Below, piece by piece: positions 8,228 to 15,235 of a stretch of 64,000 nucleotides of DNA. The stretch comes from Nocardia takedensis NBRC 100417. GTDB taxonomy: Bacteria > Actinomycetota > Actinomycetes > Mycobacteriales > Mycobacteriaceae. Under the pieces are notes generated by a model. It saw nothing but the letters and a program-made list of their open reading frames with translations, ran no database searches and was not told where the DNA came from. The position numbers and the translations under genes were made by a program. The stretch's first letter is position 1. Every line of letters starts with the position of its first letter. The stretch is taken from assembly GCF_000308695.1 (NCBI RefSeq), contig NZ_BAGG01000066.1, positions 1 to 64,000 on the forward strand, in the 5' to 3' direction.

Positions 8228-9745
8228 TCAGTTCTCGACTCGCGTCATCCGCTCGCGCGCGGGCGCGATGCGGTAGAGGGCGGGGTTCAGCGTTCGGGTG
8301 CGCCGCCGATAGCTGCGCATCGACTCCGGCCAGTTGTTGGTGTTGGCGGGACCGCGCGAGGTGTCGGCGATGTACCAACTGTGGCAGCCTCCGGTGTTCC
8401 ACACCGTGTCGGCCAACTGTTCCTGGACGCGTTCGTCGAAGGCGTCGAGCACCTCCGGCCGCAGGTCCAGATAGCCGCCGGTGCGCCGCATGGTGCGCAG
8501 CGCGTCGACGATGTAGTTCATCTGGCTCTCCAGCATGTGCACGATCGACCCGGAACCGACATTGGTGTTGGGCCCGTACATGAGGAAGAAGTTCGGGAAG
8601 CCGGGCACGCTGAGCCCGAGGTAGGCGCGCGGGCGTTCGTCCCAGGCCGTGACCAGGTCGACTCCGTCGGGGCCGACCACGGTCATCGGCGCGACGAAAT
8701 CGTGCGAGCGGAACCCGGTGGCCAGCACGATCGTGTCGACCCGGTGCGTCCGTCCGTCCGCGGTGCGCAGGGCCGCGCCCTCGATCCCGGTGATCGGTTC
8801 GGTGACCACGCGGGTGTTGTCCCGGTTGAGGGTGTCGTAGTACTCGTTGGAGGTCAGGATGCGGTTGCAGCCGAGTTCGTAGTCGGGGGTCAGCGCCGCG
8901 CGCAACGCGGGATCGGCGATCTTGCGCAGGTTCCACCGGCACCACCACCGGATCGGGGCGGCCAGCAGCTTGCGTCCCCGCTCGGACACCAGCATGGGAT
9001 TGAGGACCATCTCGAACCAGAGGAAGATCATCAGGCGAGGGATTCTGTGCAGCAACGGGATCCGGCGATTGAGCGGGCCGCGCAGCCGGGCGTACTCGGT
9101 GTCGGGTTTCGGGCTGATCCAATAGGGCTGGCGCTGGAAGATCGTCAGCGAACCGGCCACCTCGGCCAGGTGCGGCACGAGTTGGATCGCGCTGGCGCCG
9201 TTGCCGATGACCGCCACGTCGCGGCCGGACATGTCGTGCTCGTGATCCCAGCGCGCCGAGTGGAACACTGTCCCGGCGAAGTCCGCGAGGCCGGGGATGT
9301 TCGGGTAGGACGGCGTCGAGAGCTGCCCGCAGGCCGAGATCAGCACGTCGGCGGTGTAGGTCGCGCCGTCGGCGGCGCTCAGCGTCCACTGCCGCCCGGT
9401 GCGGTCGTAGCGCGCGTCGACGATCTCGGTGTCGAAAAGGATGCGTGGCCGCAGGCCAGCGTCGTCGGCGCAGGCACGCAGGTAGCCCAGGATCTCGGGT
9501 TGTTCGGCGAAGCGCCGCGACCAGTCGGGTTTGGGCAGGAAAGAATAGGAGTACAGGTGCGAGGGCGCGTCGCACGCCGCCCCCGGGTAGGTGTTGTCGC
9601 GCCACACCCCGCCCACGTCGCCGTGCTTCTCGTAGATCCACACGTCGCGAAAACCGGCCTGGCGCAGCCGGATCGCGAGTCCGATGCCGCTGAATCCGCT
9701 GCCGACTACGGCGATCGACGGCTGTGCGCCGCTGTTGTCATCCAC
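8228..9745 (-). CDS. Type I Baeyer-Villiger monooxygenase (FAD/NADPH)
   Basis: This flavoenzyme should insert oxygen next to a ketone, making esters or lactones. The 505 residues contain the FAD Rossmann motif GSGFSG (15-20), the type I BVMO fingerprint FAGTVFHSARWD (about 156-167), a second NADPH Rossmann motif VIGNGASA (about 180) and the ATGFRS motif near residue 347. The GTG at 9745 is chosen because AGGAG lies 5 nt upstream; the GTG at 9751 would sit directly on that site. It follows the second pucR by 54 nt on the same strand, which suggests one transcript. With the nearby acyl-CoA ligase, hydrolases and alcohol dehydrogenase it fits a degradative or modifying pathway for a ketone. Substrate unknown. 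Confidence 0.88.
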   Translation of the reverse strand: MDDNSGAQPSIAVVGSGFSGIGLAIRLRQAGFRDVWIYEKHGDVGGVWRDNTYPGAACDAPSHLYSYSFLPKPDWSRRFAEQPEILGYLRACADDAGLRPRILFDTEIVDARYDRTGRQWTLSAADGATYTADVLISACGQLSTPSYPNIPGLADFAGTVFHSARWDHEHDMSGRDVAVIGNGASAIQLVPHLAEVAGSLTIFQRQPYWISPKPDTEYARLRGPLNRRIPLLHRIPRLMIFLWFEMVLNPMLVSERGRKLLAAPIRWWCRWNLRKIADPALRAALTPDYELGCNRILTSNEYYDTLNRDNTRVVTEPITGIEGAALRTADGRTHRVDTIVLATGFRSHDFVAPMTVVGPDGVDLVTAWDERPRAYLGLSVPGFPNFFLMYGPNTNVGSGSIVHMLESQMNYIVDALRTMRRTGGYLDLRPEVLDAFDERVQEQLADTVWNTGGCHSWYIADTSRGPANTNNWPESMRSYRRRTRTLNPALYRIAPARERMTRVEN

Positions 9746-9799
9746 TTGCACTCCTGTTGTGGCTGTCCCGCACCGCTGCGGGAGGACTGGTCGGCGGCC

Positions 9800-10723
9800 C
9801 TAGGTCGCTGGACGGTCCGCCTCGGTGGCCCGGTAGGTCTGCGCGACCAGCGCCGATTGCAGGTACCACAGCCCGTTGGGCCGGTACGGGTCCAAGCCGG
9901 TGAGTTCCTTGACCCGGCGCAACCGGTAGTCGACGGTGTTGCTGTGGATGGTGAGCATCCGCGCGGTGCGCTGGCGGTTGAGGTCGCTGTCGAGATAGCA
10001 GCGCAGCGTGTCGACCAGATCCGGGTGCGCGCGCAAAGGCTCCAGCAGCGCCCACAGGTGATCGGTGACGTGGTCGCGCCGGGTGGCCTGGTATTCCAGG
10101 GCCAGATCGTCGAGTCGGTAGAGCCGGGGTTCGTAGCGCAGTCGCTGGACGATATCGAGCAGTTCGTGAGCCAGGTCGGTGGCGGGCGGGATGCCGTGAA
10201 AGGTGGCCGAGACCGCGGTCGCGGTGACCGGCGTGCCCGCCGCGCGCGTCAGATGGGTCAGCAGGTCCTCCGGAATACGGTCGCCCGCTTCGCCTTCCGG
10301 GATCAGCACGGTGCCGCCGCTGCCGCTGAGCAGTGGCAGCGCGCTGTTCTCGCACAGGGCGGCAAAGGTGGCCTCGACCCGTGCGCGGCGCTCCTCGGCC
10401 TGGGCGAGCGCGGCCGATTCCGGCAGTGTCCGTGGCGTATTCGCGCCGATGGCGACGGCGAGCACGGAGTAGTACTCGGACAGGGCGATCCCCGCCGAAC
10501 GGGCGACCGCGGCCGGATTCATCCCGTCGATGAGCATCGCGCTCAGCGTCCGCGCGGCGCCTTCGGGTTCCCCGAGCGCGCCGCGCAGTCGGTGCACGTG
10601 AGCGGCGACCTCGGCGGTCGACGGGGTGCGGACCACGGTGCGCGGCGGATGCGGCCGGGGCGCGGGCGTCGGTGGGCGGTGCGCCGAGGCGGCGGCCTCC
10701 GTCGAGAACGCTTCACTGCGCAA
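9800..10723 (-). CDS. PucR/CdaR-type transcriptional regulator (copy 2, short)
   Basis: This 307-residue paralogue of the 4531-5742 regulator lacks most of its N-terminal part. It shares the central segment ending LAHELLDIVQRLRYEPRLYR and the C-terminal HTH NRQRTARMLTIHSNTVDYRL. The start is TTG at 10723, supported by an AGGAGAGGGG ribosome site at about 7 nt; no ATG fits as well. It lies upstream of the monooxygenase on the same strand and diverges from a TetR gene (10882). The 158-bp gap between them holds a GATGC-N6-GCATC inverted repeat. It probably regulates the monooxygenase and itself; the effector is unknown. Confidence 0.83.
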   Translation of the reverse strand: MRSEAFSTEAAASAHRPPTPAPRPHPPRTVVRTPSTAEVAAHVHRLRGALGEPEGAARTLSAMLIDGMNPAAVARSAGIALSEYYSVLAVAIGANTPRTLPESAALAQAEERRARVEATFAALCENSALPLLSGSGGTVLIPEGEAGDRIPEDLLTHLTRAAGTPVTATAVSATFHGIPPATDLAHELLDIVQRLRYEPRLYRLDDLALEYQATRRDHVTDHLWALLEPLRAHPDLVDTLRCYLDSDLNRQRTARMLTIHSNTVDYRLRRVKELTGLDPYRPNGLWYLQSALVAQTYRATEADRPAT

Positions 10724-10770
10724 GGCGAGCCCCTCTCCTGTGCGTGCTGGGTGCGGACAACCCTAGCCGC

Positions 10771-10795
10771 GATGCAACAGAGCATCAATAGTTGA
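10771..10795. promoter_or_regulatory. Inverted-repeat operator candidate upstream of pucR copy 2
   Basis: GATGC (10771-10775) and GCATC (10782-10786) form a perfect inverted repeat with a 6-nt spacer, followed directly by a second small palindrome TCAA-TAG-TTGA (10785-10795). GCATCAATA within it also occurs at 5854-5862 in front of the other pucR gene. It is close to the pucR start and 52 nt before the -35 of the divergent TetR promoter. Confidence 0.45.
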
Positions 10796-10846
10796 TTCAC
10801 TGTCGTCACGCGACCAGGTGAAATGCGGAGAATGGGGACGATTTCT

Positions 10847-10881
10847 TTGACGCAATGAAACAAGCTCGGTATCTTCGGTGC
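10847..10881 (+). promoter_or_regulatory. Leaderless promoter of TetR paralogue 1
   Basis: TTGACG (10847-10852), 17 bp, TATCTT (10870-10875), then 6 nt to the ATG at 10882. The expected transcription start coincides with the A of the ATG, and no ribosome site is visible. The same -35/17/-10/6/ATG geometry precedes the two paralogues at 18043 and 18332. Confidence 0.65.
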
Positions 10882-11547
10882 ATGGCCAGGGTGCGCGACG
10901 AACTCGATGAGAAGATCATGGACGCGGCCCTGGACCGGATCTTGCAGGTCGGCATCCGACGCAGCAGTCTGGACGACATCGCGCGCCGCTGCGGGGTCAA
11001 CCGCGTCACCATCTACCGCCGCTTCGCCCGCAAGCAGAACCTGGTCGAGGCGGTCCTGGAACGCGAGACCGAGCGTATGCTCGCCGAGGTCACCGCGCTC
11101 GCCGCGCGCACCGAGACCGCCGACGCCCAGATCGAGGAGACGGTGCTCTACGTCCTGCGCCGCACCCGCCTGCACGTCCTGGTCGCCCAACTGCTGGCGG
11201 TCGCGCCCGAGGAGGTGCTGAGCTTCTTCACCGTGCGCGGTCGCGACGTGGTCACCCTCGGCATCGACTTCACCGGCGAGATCCTGACCACCGCACAGAA
11301 ACTCGGTCTCATCGCGGGTTACGACGTGCGCCCGGTCGCCGAGATCTTGGCCCGACTGGCCCATTCGGTGATGCTCACCCCGCACGCGGGCATCGACTTC
11401 ACCGACGAGACCGCGGTACGGACGTTCGTGCGCGAATCCGTCGTTCCGTTGGTCAAATTCGGGCTCGGACCGGCCGACCCGAGCGCCGCGCCCGTGGATC
11501 CCGCCCTGCGCGCGGCCCGCCACGCGCCCGCGACCGATTCGGCCTGA
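10882..11547 (+). CDS. TetR-family regulator (paralogue 1 of 3)
   Basis: This 221-residue one-component repressor has an N-terminal HTH (about 10-55) with SLDDIARRCGVNRVTIYRRF and a helical ligand-binding C-terminus. It is clearly homologous along its whole length to the proteins at 17429-18043 and 18332-18979; all three begin with a DELDE/DGLDD-type segment, then ILDAAL-R-L-VGIR, and share AQIEETVLY and RLAHS-LTP. An upstream ATG at 10855 is rejected because it lies inside the promoter and lacks homology to the paralogues. It is divergent from pucR copy 2 and 133 nt upstream of the degenerate SRPBCC-ligase gene. Its operator and ligand are unknown. Confidence 0.88.
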   Translation: MARVRDELDEKIMDAALDRILQVGIRRSSLDDIARRCGVNRVTIYRRFARKQNLVEAVLERETERMLAEVTALAARTETADAQIEETVLYVLRRTRLHVLVAQLLAVAPEEVLSFFTVRGRDVVTLGIDFTGEILTTAQKLGLIAGYDVRPVAEILARLAHSVMLTPHAGIDFTDETAVRTFVRESVVPLVKFGLGPADPSAAPVDPALRAARHAPATDSA

Positions 11548-11680
11548 GCGGCGCCGGGCCTCGTGCGAATGCCCACGCGGGCCGCCGATCTTCTGTGCAT
11601 GGTCCAGTCCCGGTTCGCGGCGCGTCCGCGTCCGCCGCGCCCGCGATCCAATGATGTCGACCGGTGCGGAGGTGAATGGC

Positions 11681-13483
11681 GTGATTTCGGAGGTCATCGA
11701 GGTCGCCGAGGAGTATCTGATACCCCGGCACCTGCTCTGGGAGGTCCTGGTCGATCCGGGAATGTATCCGCGGCTGTTCCACGGGGTGGGCGCGTGTGAG
11801 CAGGTCGACGTGGTCGACGGGCAACCCCTGCTCGACCTGTCGGTCGGCACCGACGAGAGCGGAATCGGCACGCTGCGTGTGCGATTGACCGTCGGCAGGC
11901 GCTACGAGGCGTTCGATCTGCAATGCGCGGAGTCGGGCAGCCTGGTGTCGGTGCGTTTGCGCTCCGATGGTGCGCGGACCGCCGTGATCGTCACCGTGCT
12001 CGGCGCGGGCCGGGTGCATCCGTGGATCCGCCGTCGCGGCACCGGTGCGGTGCGGCACTGGCTGCGCGCCTGCCTCGACCAGGTCGCGTCCTTCGCCCGG
12101 GGTGAGGCCACCTCGGTCGTCTCCTGCGACCGCCGCCCGCCGCGCCTGCGTCGGATGCTGGCCCGCCACGTCGGTCGAGCGCGCCCGGATATCGTCGTGC
12201 GCCAGTGGGCGGGCCTGATCCGCCGCCGCGCGCCGGTCACCGCCCACTATCGCGCCCAGGCCCGGCATTCGCCGAATTACGTCGCGGCGGTGGACGACTG
12301 GGGCAGTCTCACCTACGCCGAAATGCACCAGCGCATCCACCTGCTCGCGGGTTCGCTCGGGGCGTGGGGGATCGGACCCGGCAGCGCGGTCGGACTGCTC
12401 GCGCGCAACCACCTCGAAGCCGTGCAGGTCATCGGGGCGACGGCGGCGCTCGGCGCGGATCTGGTGCTGCTCGACGCCGGGTACTCGGCCGACCACCTCG
12501 CCGAAGTCGTCGCGCGCACCGGAGTCGAGGTCCTGTTCGCCGACGGCGCGCTCGAAATGCAGACCCGCGCGGTCGATCCGGGCGTGCGGCGGGCGAGCAC
12601 CGACGGGCGCTCGCTGTTCCCGGCCCTGCCGACGGTCGAAGGGCTGGTGCAGTCCGGTCGCTCCGGTCGCCGCCGCCGCTCGCATACCGGCCGGGTCTTC
12701 GTGTCGGCCAACGGAACCCAGCGAACGGCATGGCTTCCGCAGCGGCGCGACCTGCGCGGCTTCGCGGATCTGCTGTCCCGGGTGCCGCTGTGCGTGGACG
12801 AGGCGATGCTGATCGCGGCCCCGCTCACGCGCGGATGGGGGCTGGCCGCCTTCCAAGCCGCCCTCGCCACCCGCGCGCGCACCGTGCTCACCGAGGATTT
12901 CGATCCCGAGGACTGCCTGTGGCTCGTCGCGACCTACCGGATCGGCGTGCTGATCCTGACGCCCCTCATGGTGCGGCGACTGCTGGAACTGCCCATCGAG
13001 GCGCTCACCCGCTACGACCTGTCCACCCTGCGGGTGGTGGCCTGCGGCGGCGGTACGCTCGCGCCCGAGTTGGTGCGCCTGTTCCTCGACGCGTTCGGCG
13101 AGATCCTCTACAACGTCTACGGCAACGCCGAGGCCGCGTGGATCGCGGTCGCCGACCCGCGCGAGTTGCGGAAGGCGCCCGGGACCGTCGGGCGTCCGCC
13201 CACCGGCACCGAGATCGCCGTGCTGGGAACCGATCTCACCCCGGTGCCGATCGGTGCGGTCGGCCGGATCTTCGTCCGCAACCGGATGATGTGCGGGGGT
13301 CATCTCGACGATCGGGACGACGTGACGGTCGGCTCACTGCTCGACACCGGCGACTTCGGCTACCTGGACGTGTCCGGTCGGCTGTTCGTCACCGGACGTG
13401 TCGCCGCCGCGCCGCGCCCCTACGATCCCGCGTCCGCGGTCCCCGTCGTGGAGCATGCCGAGGCGTCCCGATCGGAGCGTTGA
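11681..13483 (+). CDS. SRPBCC-ligase paralogue with destroyed active site (pseudoenzyme)
   Basis: This 600-residue protein is homologous end to end to the SRPBCC/acyl-CoA synthetase at 6126-8192, but its ligase half is degenerate. At the P-loop position it reads VSANGTQRTAW instead of TSGTSGKPKGA. YGSTE has become YGNAE. After LLDTGDFGYLDVSGRLFVTG the reading frame ends in an unrelated 27-residue tail, so the whole mobile C-terminal subdomain with the catalytic Lys is missing. The GTG start at 11681 has GGAGG 8 nt upstream, and the encoded N-terminus lines up with residue 1 of the paralogue. The SRPBCC domain is preserved. It may act as a ligand-binding or regulatory partner of the active copy. 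No frameshift is seen, which argues against a simple pseudogene. Confidence 0.8.
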   Translation: MISEVIEVAEEYLIPRHLLWEVLVDPGMYPRLFHGVGACEQVDVVDGQPLLDLSVGTDESGIGTLRVRLTVGRRYEAFDLQCAESGSLVSVRLRSDGARTAVIVTVLGAGRVHPWIRRRGTGAVRHWLRACLDQVASFARGEATSVVSCDRRPPRLRRMLARHVGRARPDIVVRQWAGLIRRRAPVTAHYRAQARHSPNYVAAVDDWGSLTYAEMHQRIHLLAGSLGAWGIGPGSAVGLLARNHLEAVQVIGATAALGADLVLLDAGYSADHLAEVVARTGVEVLFADGALEMQTRAVDPGVRRASTDGRSLFPALPTVEGLVQSGRSGRRRRSHTGRVFVSANGTQRTAWLPQRRDLRGFADLLSRVPLCVDEAMLIAAPLTRGWGLAAFQAALATRARTVLTEDFDPEDCLWLVATYRIGVLILTPLMVRRLLELPIEALTRYDLSTLRVVACGGGTLAPELVRLFLDAFGEILYNVYGNAEAAWIAVADPRELRKAPGTVGRPPTGTEIAVLGTDLTPVPIGAVGRIFVRNRMMCGGHLDDRDDVTVGSLLDTGDFGYLDVSGRLFVTGRVAAAPRPYDPASAVPVVEHAEASRSER

Positions 13484-13602
13484 CCGAGGCCGTGTCGTGG
13501 GCCTCGAGGCATCGTCACAGGGTTCCGCACGGCCGGCCGCGACGGCGTTAATCTCAGGTCATTTCGTGCCCGACGTCGTGGCACCGGGAGGAGTCGGCAG
13601 TC

Positions 13603-14490
13603 GTGGGTCGTCACCGTAAAGCCTCGGGACGCAACGGAGTTCGCGGATCGGTGATCGTACTGACCGGCCTGGTCCCCACCGCGGTCTCGGCCGTCGGGGC
13701 GGGCCTGGACAGCGGGGTCCCGAACACCGTGGAGGCCGCGGCGCCGATCGAGCCCACCATCCCGATGGAGTTCGCGACCGTCCCGGTGCAAGCCGCACCG
13801 GAACCGTTCGAGCCCCTGCGCATGGCCACCGAATACGTGCCGCCTCCGCCGCCGCCGGAACCGGTCGTGGTCGCGCCCGCCTCCGCCCCCGTCGCCGTGG
13901 AGACGCCGACCTGGCGTCATCCCGTCGCCGCCGCGGGCCCCGGCGCGACCGTGCCCGAGGTGGCGGTGGCCGCCTACAGCAACGCCGCGGACATCCTCGC
14001 GAAGGACTCCCCGGGCTGCCACCTGCCGTGGACGTTGCTCGGCGGTATCGGCCGGGTCGAATCCGATCACGCCTACGGCGGTTCGGTGGACGAGAACGGC
14101 GCCACGCTGCGTCCCATCCACGGGCCGTCGCTGGACGGCAGCACCGCGGGCAACGCGGTGATCGCCGACACCGACGACGGCGCGCTGGACGGCATCGCCG
14201 ACTACGACCGCGCGGTCGGCCCGATGCAGTTCATCCCCGGGACGTGGCGCGCCTACGCCGCCGACGGCAACGGTGACGGCGCGGCCGACCCCGACAACCT
14301 CTTCGACGCCGCGCTGACGGCGGGCCGCTACCTGTGCGCGGGCGGACTCGACCTCGACGACCCCGACCAGCGCACCAAAGCGATTCTGCGCTACAACAAC
14401 TCGATGGCCTACGTCACCAACGTGCTGGCCTGGGAAGCGGCCTACCGCACGGGCGGCGCACCGTCGTGGTCCGAACTCCCGCCGATCTGA
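13603..14490 (+). CDS. Secreted/membrane-anchored lytic transglycosylase (MltB-like)
   Basis: This peptidoglycan-cleaving enzyme acts outside the membrane. The 295 residues begin with a basic stretch and a hydrophobic segment (about 17-35) that is a signal or anchor, then a proline-rich linker (about 45-105) with PPPPPP. The SLT-fold catalytic domain (about 120-290) has GGIGRVESDHAYGG with the catalytic Glu, and DYDRAVGPMQFIPGTWRAY. DGNGDGAADPDNLFDAA resembles a calcium-binding loop. The GTG start is supported by GGAGGAG about 9 nt upstream. Lytic transglycosylases of this type are common in Nocardia and Mycobacterium. Its link to the neighbouring regulators is not evident. Confidence 0.85.
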   Translation: MGRHRKASGRNGVRGSVIVLTGLVPTAVSAVGAGLDSGVPNTVEAAAPIEPTIPMEFATVPVQAAPEPFEPLRMATEYVPPPPPPEPVVVAPASAPVAVETPTWRHPVAAAGPGATVPEVAVAAYSNAADILAKDSPGCHLPWTLLGGIGRVESDHAYGGSVDENGATLRPIHGPSLDGSTAGNAVIADTDDGALDGIADYDRAVGPMQFIPGTWRAYAADGNGDGAADPDNLFDAALTAGRYLCAGGLDLDDPDQRTKAILRYNNSMAYVTNVLAWEAAYRTGGAPSWSELPPI

Positions 14491-14950
14491 CCGGCGCGCA
14501 CCCGCTTTCCGCCGGCACGCCTCATCTTGCCCGGGATTGCCGCGCGGGTGGGGCGCCGCGGGTCTACCACGGCTGTCCCGGACGGAATTGCGGCCTGCTT
14601 CGACGCTATCTCGGAACGATCACGGTCCGCGGCCTGAATTTTCGGAGACGATCGGCCGCATCCTGGGCGCGGAGCGCGTGCGTTTGTGAGGTTGCCATAC
14701 CGGGGGGATCGCCGGATGAGTCGGTCTCCAGCATCGCCGGAAATCGTTTTCCGAACGGTATCGCGCTCCGTACAGTGAGAAATGTGACGCCATTTCCGCG
14801 GTCGGCGTCACCACTCGCTCGGCGGTTTCCGAACCATCAACCAGGGCTCCGGTCGGGGCCGCCGAGCGAGGTCCTGGAGTAGGTCTACGCCGCGCTTTCC
14901 GAGCGGCGTCGCGACGATTCCCGACGCGGTAGTCCCGAAGAATTCCCGCG

Positions 14951-14983
14951 AAACGGCGGCTCCCCCAGTGGGAGCCGCCGTTT
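14951..14983. terminator. Perfect 14-bp hairpin, terminator-like
   Basis: AAACGGCGGCTCCC (14951-14964) pairs fully with GGGAGCCGCCGTTT (14970-14983) around the loop CCAGT. It lies 460 bp beyond the transglycosylase stop and 250 bp before the next gene, so it may end an unrecognised transcript. As a self-contained stem with A/T flanks it can work on either strand. Confidence 0.6.
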
Positions 14984-15158
14984 CGGCGTTGTGGGGAATT
15001 GCGTTCGCGCGGGTGGCGGGGAGTCGTTCGCGCGGCCGGCGCGGCGCTGACCAGTGTGATTGCTCGCTGCGCAGGGTAACGGGCGCCGGACTGTCTGTGA
15101 GGAATTCCCGCCGATTCCGACGTCCCTTTGTAACAAAGCCACAGTTCTTGATTCAGCG

Positions 15159-15193
15159 TTGACCGTATGTATCGGATCTGGATACATTGTTGC
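15159..15193 (+). promoter_or_regulatory. Promoter with overlapping palindromic operator
   Basis: ATGTATC (15167-15173) and GATACAT (15181-15187) form a perfect inverted repeat with a 7-nt centre. It sits over the spacer and -10 of a candidate promoter (TTGACC 15159-15164; TACATT 15183-15188, 18 bp apart) for the gene at 15236. The position predicts repression by steric block; the form suits a TetR dimer. GATCTGGATACATTGTTGC (15175-15193) recurs with one change at 5891-5909. Confidence 0.6.
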
Positions 15194-15235
15194 CATCCTG
15201 ACCGGTGGCCTTGAAGTCGATGAGGACGTGATCCT

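Larger units (their letters stand above)
14491..15235. other. 745-bp gene-free region
   Basis: This is the longest gap in the window. Neither strand gives a convincing protein, and its base composition is visibly less GC-rich than the neighbours. It contains a perfect 14-bp hairpin (14951-14983) and, near its right end, the operator/promoter of the exported oxidoreductase (15159-15188). The 14500-14940 portion may hold a decayed gene or a regulatory RNA; I see no family signature. Confidence 0.5.

Noticed and set aside
5997..9641. Very long open frame on the minus strand (over 1200 codons).
   Set aside because: It is antisense to the SRPBCC-ligase and runs in a wrong frame through the monooxygenase; its text is Arg/Gly/His-rich without family motifs. 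Such frames are common at this GC content.
8189..10795. Long + strand frame opposite the monooxygenase and second PucR gene.
   Set aside because: Antisense shadow of two well-supported genes; low-complexity Val/Gly/Arg text and no ribosome site.
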